Source: CAZFIM01 sp964519615 | GTDB taxonomy: Bacteria > Chloroflexota > Dehalococcoidia > GIF9 > UBA5629 | Direction: 5' to 3' | Assembly (NCBI GenBank): GCA_964519615.1 | Contig: CAZFIM010000002.1 | Location: 38,174-102,173 of the forward strand | DNA: 64,000 bases | Shown: positions 62,172 through 64,000 of the stretch, piece by piece | Layout of the letters: each line of letters opens with the position of its first letter | How positions within the stretch are numbered: position 1 is the stretch's first letter | Notes under the pieces: model-generated | Told to the model about the DNA's origin: nothing | The model's input: only the letters and a program-made list of their open reading frames with translations | The model's database searches: none | Made by a program: the position numbers and the translations under genes

Positions 62172-63248
62172 TTAGGGGTATGGCTGGACAGGTTCGCCAG
62201 ACCAGTCTCGTGCTCGTTTCTCAAAACTAGAAGTATAATATGCCCAATAGGGATCATAGATCGTTGATCTGATACTTTTCTCTAGAAAGTAACCCCGATA
62301 CCAATTAATACCGAGCAACCCTCCCCATTGCCTTTGTTCGTGATAGTGGAAACCTTCATGGGGTATTAGCCATGACCTATCTGCAATTTTCGATTGTTGA
62401 ACGAAGGTGCCTATCGGATATATACTTATCCCCATTTGTGACTCTTTACCTAAAACAATACTATAAGCGATACCCATATCATCAACACAATAAACGGGTG
62501 TTGGAGGTGCTTGAAGGTCTTTGTGATAGGAGAATACACCGTTAATGCCAAGTTGAGTATAATATCCACCTATTGGTGATCCTGCTTTTGACAAAAATAT
62601 ACCTTCCAGTACCTGTGCTCCGCTCTGGCTTATATAGTCAAAAGGCTCAGGTGAAGAATCACACCATTCAACAAAGGAATCAGTATCCACCACACCAATC
62701 ACTCCACCGTTATCCATAAAAAATGCATACCCTTCATCTTTCCCCACACCTTGTTGATCACACAAAGAATCATAATAGTAGTTATCATAATAATATTGCC
62801 CACTCGGATCAACATATTTCAGCGGATTACTCAGACAATAAGAATACCTGTTCAAGGACTGCGGATTCATAGCGTCGGGTACTATAATGTCTACGCTTAT
62901 AAACCTCCCCAACCCCGCATCGTAGTAGCGGGCGTTGTAGTAGTAGAGGCCGGTTCCGTCCAGCCTCTGGCCGGTTAAGAGCTTATCGGTGGCCACCCCG
63001 CCTGCGCGCGTTGCGCCGTATGGGAAGTATTTGATAGAGCTCAATAGTTCGCCTGCGCTATCACTCATCAGGGAGGTGCCGGTAAGGTGGTCAAGGTGCA
63101 GATAGCGCACTTCCTCACCCTCCCGCAGCGCCACCTGCCTTTCGCCGAGATAGTAGTGGGAGGTTTCCACACCGGTGGTGAGGTTCTTCTTGTACGAGGC
63201 ACCCCGATTTATCGGAGCAGTATAGCGGCACGTAGGAATAATTACCAA
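62172..63248 (-). pseudogene. truncated RHS-repeat protein: core C terminus plus HExxH toxin tip
   Basis: Residues about 20-135 are the end of an RHS core (LHLDHLTGTSLMSDSAGE, KLLTGQRLDGTGLYYYNARYYDAGLGRFIS, then SLNRYSYCLSNPLKYVDPSG). After this a variable tip of about 200 residues contains HEGFHYHEQRQWGG, an HExxH zinc-protease-type motif. The upstream part of a full RHS protein (over 1000 residues) is missing. The first 20 codons instead derive from the repeat element (CGGCACGTAGGAA), so this is an orphan tip created by recombination and probably has no start of its own. GC content falls sharply from core to tip, typical of exchanged tips. Confidence 0.8.
63226..63238. repeat. short third copy of the R2 internal sequence at the RHS junction
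   Basis: CGGCACGTAGGAA matches 61715-61727 within R2 and abuts the break of the RHS frame; TTATCGGAG just beside it resembles the hicBA-flanking repeat. It marks the recombination joint. Confidence 0.6.
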
Positions 63249-63568
63249 TTAAAGATATGTTGCCCCCATAAGAATACACAAATGAAAAATGCTACACAAA
63301 TTGCTAATGTTATCGCAAATATTCTAATAACCCAGATAAAAAAATTTCTTTGCTGTGATTCATTTACATTTCCAAACATTTCTCGAAGACTTTCTTCTCC
63401 CAAATATAATAGTCTGGGTGATAATTTTTTTCTTAGTTTATACAGTCTAATACTTATATCTAATGCCCTGTGGGAATATATGGCAACAATTACACACGCA
63501 ATAAATACCATAACAAACACAATAAATAATATTGTCAATGCAGTAGAATAAAATATTGAATATTGCAT
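63242..63568 (-). CDS. two-helix membrane protein, candidate immunity protein
   Basis: The 108-residue protein has two long helices (about 8-32 and 76-102) around a basic loop with YKLRKKLSPRLLYLGEESL. It is AT-rich and upstream of the orphan RHS tip on the same strand, as if it belonged to an earlier toxin whose gene is lost. It overlaps the open frame of the RHS fragment by 7 nt. The function is unknown. Confidence 0.5.
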   Translation of the reverse strand: MQYSIFYSTALTILFIVFVMVFIACVIVAIYSHRALDISIRLYKLRKKLSPRLLYLGEESLREMFGNVNESQQRNFFIWVIRIFAITLAICVAFFICVFLWGQHIFNW

Positions 63569-63630
63569 CCCGTATACCTATGTGAAAGAATTATACCCGT
63601 ATATGATTTTCCTTAGGCGGCACCTGCTTC

Positions 63631-63690
63631 AGGTGCCCCATCCCCATGCTCCCTCACGTGCCGCCCAAATATATCAGGGCGGCTGCATCA
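63631..63690. repeat. dispersed repeat, imperfect copy of 59586-59646
   Basis: GCCCCATCCC, a CT-rich spacer, then CAAATATATCAGGGCGGC and ATCAT. It is partly palindromic (GGCGGCAC...GTGCCGCC). Confidence 0.5.
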
Positions 63691-63728
63691 TTTACTGAAA
63701 ACACAGACGTTCTGCAATATATTCACCT

Positions 63729-63826
63729 TTGTCACACCAGCATAACGTATGCGCCTGATCATTATATCACGCGGCGCAACTGTAGGAGTGGAGAGAGCAC
63801 GGTACAGCGATGACTCGGGGTGCACG
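63729..63826. repeat. repeat unit R1, right copy
   Basis: Partner of 60984-61081. Here R1 runs directly into the 116-bp repeat R2 without the hicBA insert, showing the uninterrupted arrangement. Confidence 0.75.
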
Positions 63827-63831
63827 GAGAG

Positions 63832-63947
63832 AATACCCTAGCTATCAAAGCTCGTATTTTTAAGAGAGTCTGGGAATAGGCGGCACGTAGGAAACGTACG
63901 AAACAAGGTATAGACTAAGGACACAGTTATATCTAAGGAATAACCAT
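63832..63947. repeat. 116-bp direct repeat R2, right copy
   Basis: Identical to 61667-61782. It ends at GGAATAACCAT and is then followed at once by a sequence like an insertion-sequence end. The corresponding last codons of a small protein gene (as at 61768) would be cut here. Confidence 0.95.
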
Positions 63948-63948
63948 G

Positions 63949-64000
63949 AGGTGGACCCCGAAATTTAGACAGGTTGTTAAGGTTGGGTCCTGCCCTTAGA
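63949..64000 (+). mobile_element. possible IS3-family terminal repeat, running off the window
   Basis: The sequence starting AGGTGGACCCCGAAATTTAG resembles the terminal inverted repeats of IS3-family elements, which commonly begin TGxxCCCCxAAATTTAGACA. It directly abuts the broken end of R2. Only 52 bases are visible, so no transposase can be shown. Confidence 0.4.

Noticed and set aside
1..64000. CRISPR arrays, rRNA genes, prophage structural genes
   Set aside because: No regularly spaced short repeats, no rRNA-like conserved blocks and no capsid, tail or terminase genes were seen.

Overview
The window looks like a piece of chromosome from an anaerobic, non-phototrophic Chloroflexota bacterium, most likely of the Dehalococcoidia or a close relative. 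This rests on gene content only. The complex I operon has eleven subunits and no NADH module (no NuoE, F or G), as in Dehalococcoides. There are many low-potential Fe-S and radical enzymes, an ADP-forming acetyl-CoA synthetase, TRAP transporters, and surface proteins with PKD-like or IPT/TIG-like domains. Coding density is high and no rRNA, tRNA or CRISPR was seen.

Layout. (1) 1-2016: the 3' end of a 2-hydroxyacyl-CoA dehydratase activase-related gene, then a polysaccharide-deacetylase-like gene. (2) 2027-10707: a two-component system divergent from a glycyl-radical-enzyme (GRE) homologue, its radical-SAM activase and a TRAP transporter. The GRE homologue has lost the radical-bearing glycine (Thr766) and the Glu of the active-site CxE motif. 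(3) 10708-16766: an MFS exporter, a lipoprotein alpha/beta hydrolase, a PKD surface protein and an aminotransferase. (4) 16956-24170: a GntR regulator divergent from an enolase-superfamily dehydratase, a D-2-hydroxyacid dehydrogenase, an isocitrate-lyase-family enzyme and a second TRAP transporter. A near-consensus promoter and a repeated operator-like motif lie between them. (5) 24443-24733: a HesB/IscA-like gene with an in-frame UGA at the conserved Cys position, followed by a bacterial-SECIS-like hairpin; it is probably a selenoprotein. (6) 24832-43743: housekeeping genes, with a frameshifted NUDIX gene, a GNAT, NAD kinase, the nuo operon, rsmD-coaD, ferredoxin, yggT-proC, leuS, a TPR protein and a metallopeptidase. 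(7) 43775-50471: an acyl-CoA operon with AMP-forming ligase, CoA-transferase/GNAT fusion, acyl-CoA dehydrogenase and transglutaminase-like protein, plus two paralogous one-helix membrane proteins. (8) 50985-59351: small membrane proteins, a methyltransferase, two translationally coupled surface proteins (one with an in-frame UGA after its signal peptide), an ArsR regulator, a PPC-domain protein and ADP-forming acetyl-CoA synthetase. (9) 59679-64000: an accessory region with a Cache lipoprotein, HigBA and HicBA toxin-antitoxin pairs, an orphan RHS toxin tip with an HExxH motif, candidate immunity genes, long direct repeats and what may be the end of an insertion sequence.

How the genes work together. 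Blocks 2 and 4 look like import-and-degrade modules: a TRAP transporter brings in a small anionic substrate and adjacent enzymes process it. Block 7 plus the acetyl-CoA synthetase would activate and oxidise fatty or other organic acids and recover ATP. Complex I would couple ferredoxin-like electron flow to ion pumping. The right end is a mobile defence/competition locus in which repeats appear to shuffle toxin tips, immunity genes and toxin-antitoxin cassettes.

The most interesting signals are the glycine-less GRE homologue with an intact activase, the two UGA-interrupted genes whose candidate SECIS hairpins have identical 25-nt spacing, and the repeat-flanked toxin region.
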